Source: Antedon mediterranea
Taxonomy: Eukaryota > Echinodermata > Crinoidea > Comatulida > Antedonidae
NCBI RefSeq assembly: GCF_964355755.1
Contig: NC_092672.1
Location: forward strand, 26,348,501-26,412,500
DNA length: 64,000 nucleotides
Direction of reading: 5' to 3'
Position 1 is the stretch's first letter. More model-generated notes on the stretch are below. The model ran no database searches, was not told where the DNA came from, and saw nothing but the letters and a program-made list of their open reading frames with translations. The stretch itself is not shown here.

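Overview
The window looks like nuclear DNA from an animal, most likely a deuterostome marine invertebrate and probably an echinoderm. The reasons are a many-exon vertebrate-like VPS13D gene with AT-rich, transposon-filled introns, a local family of RING/B-box/NHL (TRIM) genes, an intact Helentron, tRNA-derived SINEs and tracts rich in AGGCCTAG. The phylum is inferred from gene content and sequence texture only; a crinoid is possible but untested.

One host gene spans the whole window on the + strand. I could place 26 consecutive coding exons of VPS13D, all with GT-AG junctions and matching phases, giving about 2,010 codons that collinearly resemble human VPS13D. Both ends of the gene lie outside the window. 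Two introns are very large: 5153-28112 (23 kb) and 41289-61637 (20 kb). Nearly all the accessory content sits in them.

The 23-kb intron holds, from left to right: one end of a terminal-inverted-repeat element (5644); a degenerate repeat tract with perfect TGACGTCA palindromes; three copies of a hairpin-bearing repeat (8079-9040); a minus-strand Helentron with one uninterrupted 3,119-codon ORF (9355-18714) and its TATA box and hairpins (19607-19674); a minisatellite; a 4-kb satellite array with higher-order structure (21862-25916) plus diverged edge copies; a Harbinger-like element (20663-21858) inserted in a satellite unit with a TTA duplication; a block with a 28-bp perfect palindrome; and at 28064 the inverted partner of the end at 5644.

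The 20-kb intron carries five tandem TRIM-family copies, all antisense to VPS13D. Two are full length (42053-43750 and 50841-52523). One is a short RING/B-box/coiled-coil ORF (58334-59290). Two are decayed (45210-46460 and 54834-56464). Every copy has the same conserved upstream block, which reads as a noncoding first exon with a donor, paired with an acceptor immediately before the ATG. Comparing the copies dates several insertions and shows a conversion-like mosaic.

Smaller introns carry SINEs, MITEs, a LINE 3' fragment, a 16-copy minisatellite and a tRNA-like gene with an unusual ATC anticodon. The strongest candidate for something unusual is the Helentron protein. It combines a membrane-like N-terminus, a PHD finger, two different cysteine-protease-like modules, a basic repeat region, a DUF6570-like region, an HUH Rep, a PIF1 helicase and an apurinic-type endonuclease in one intact ORF.
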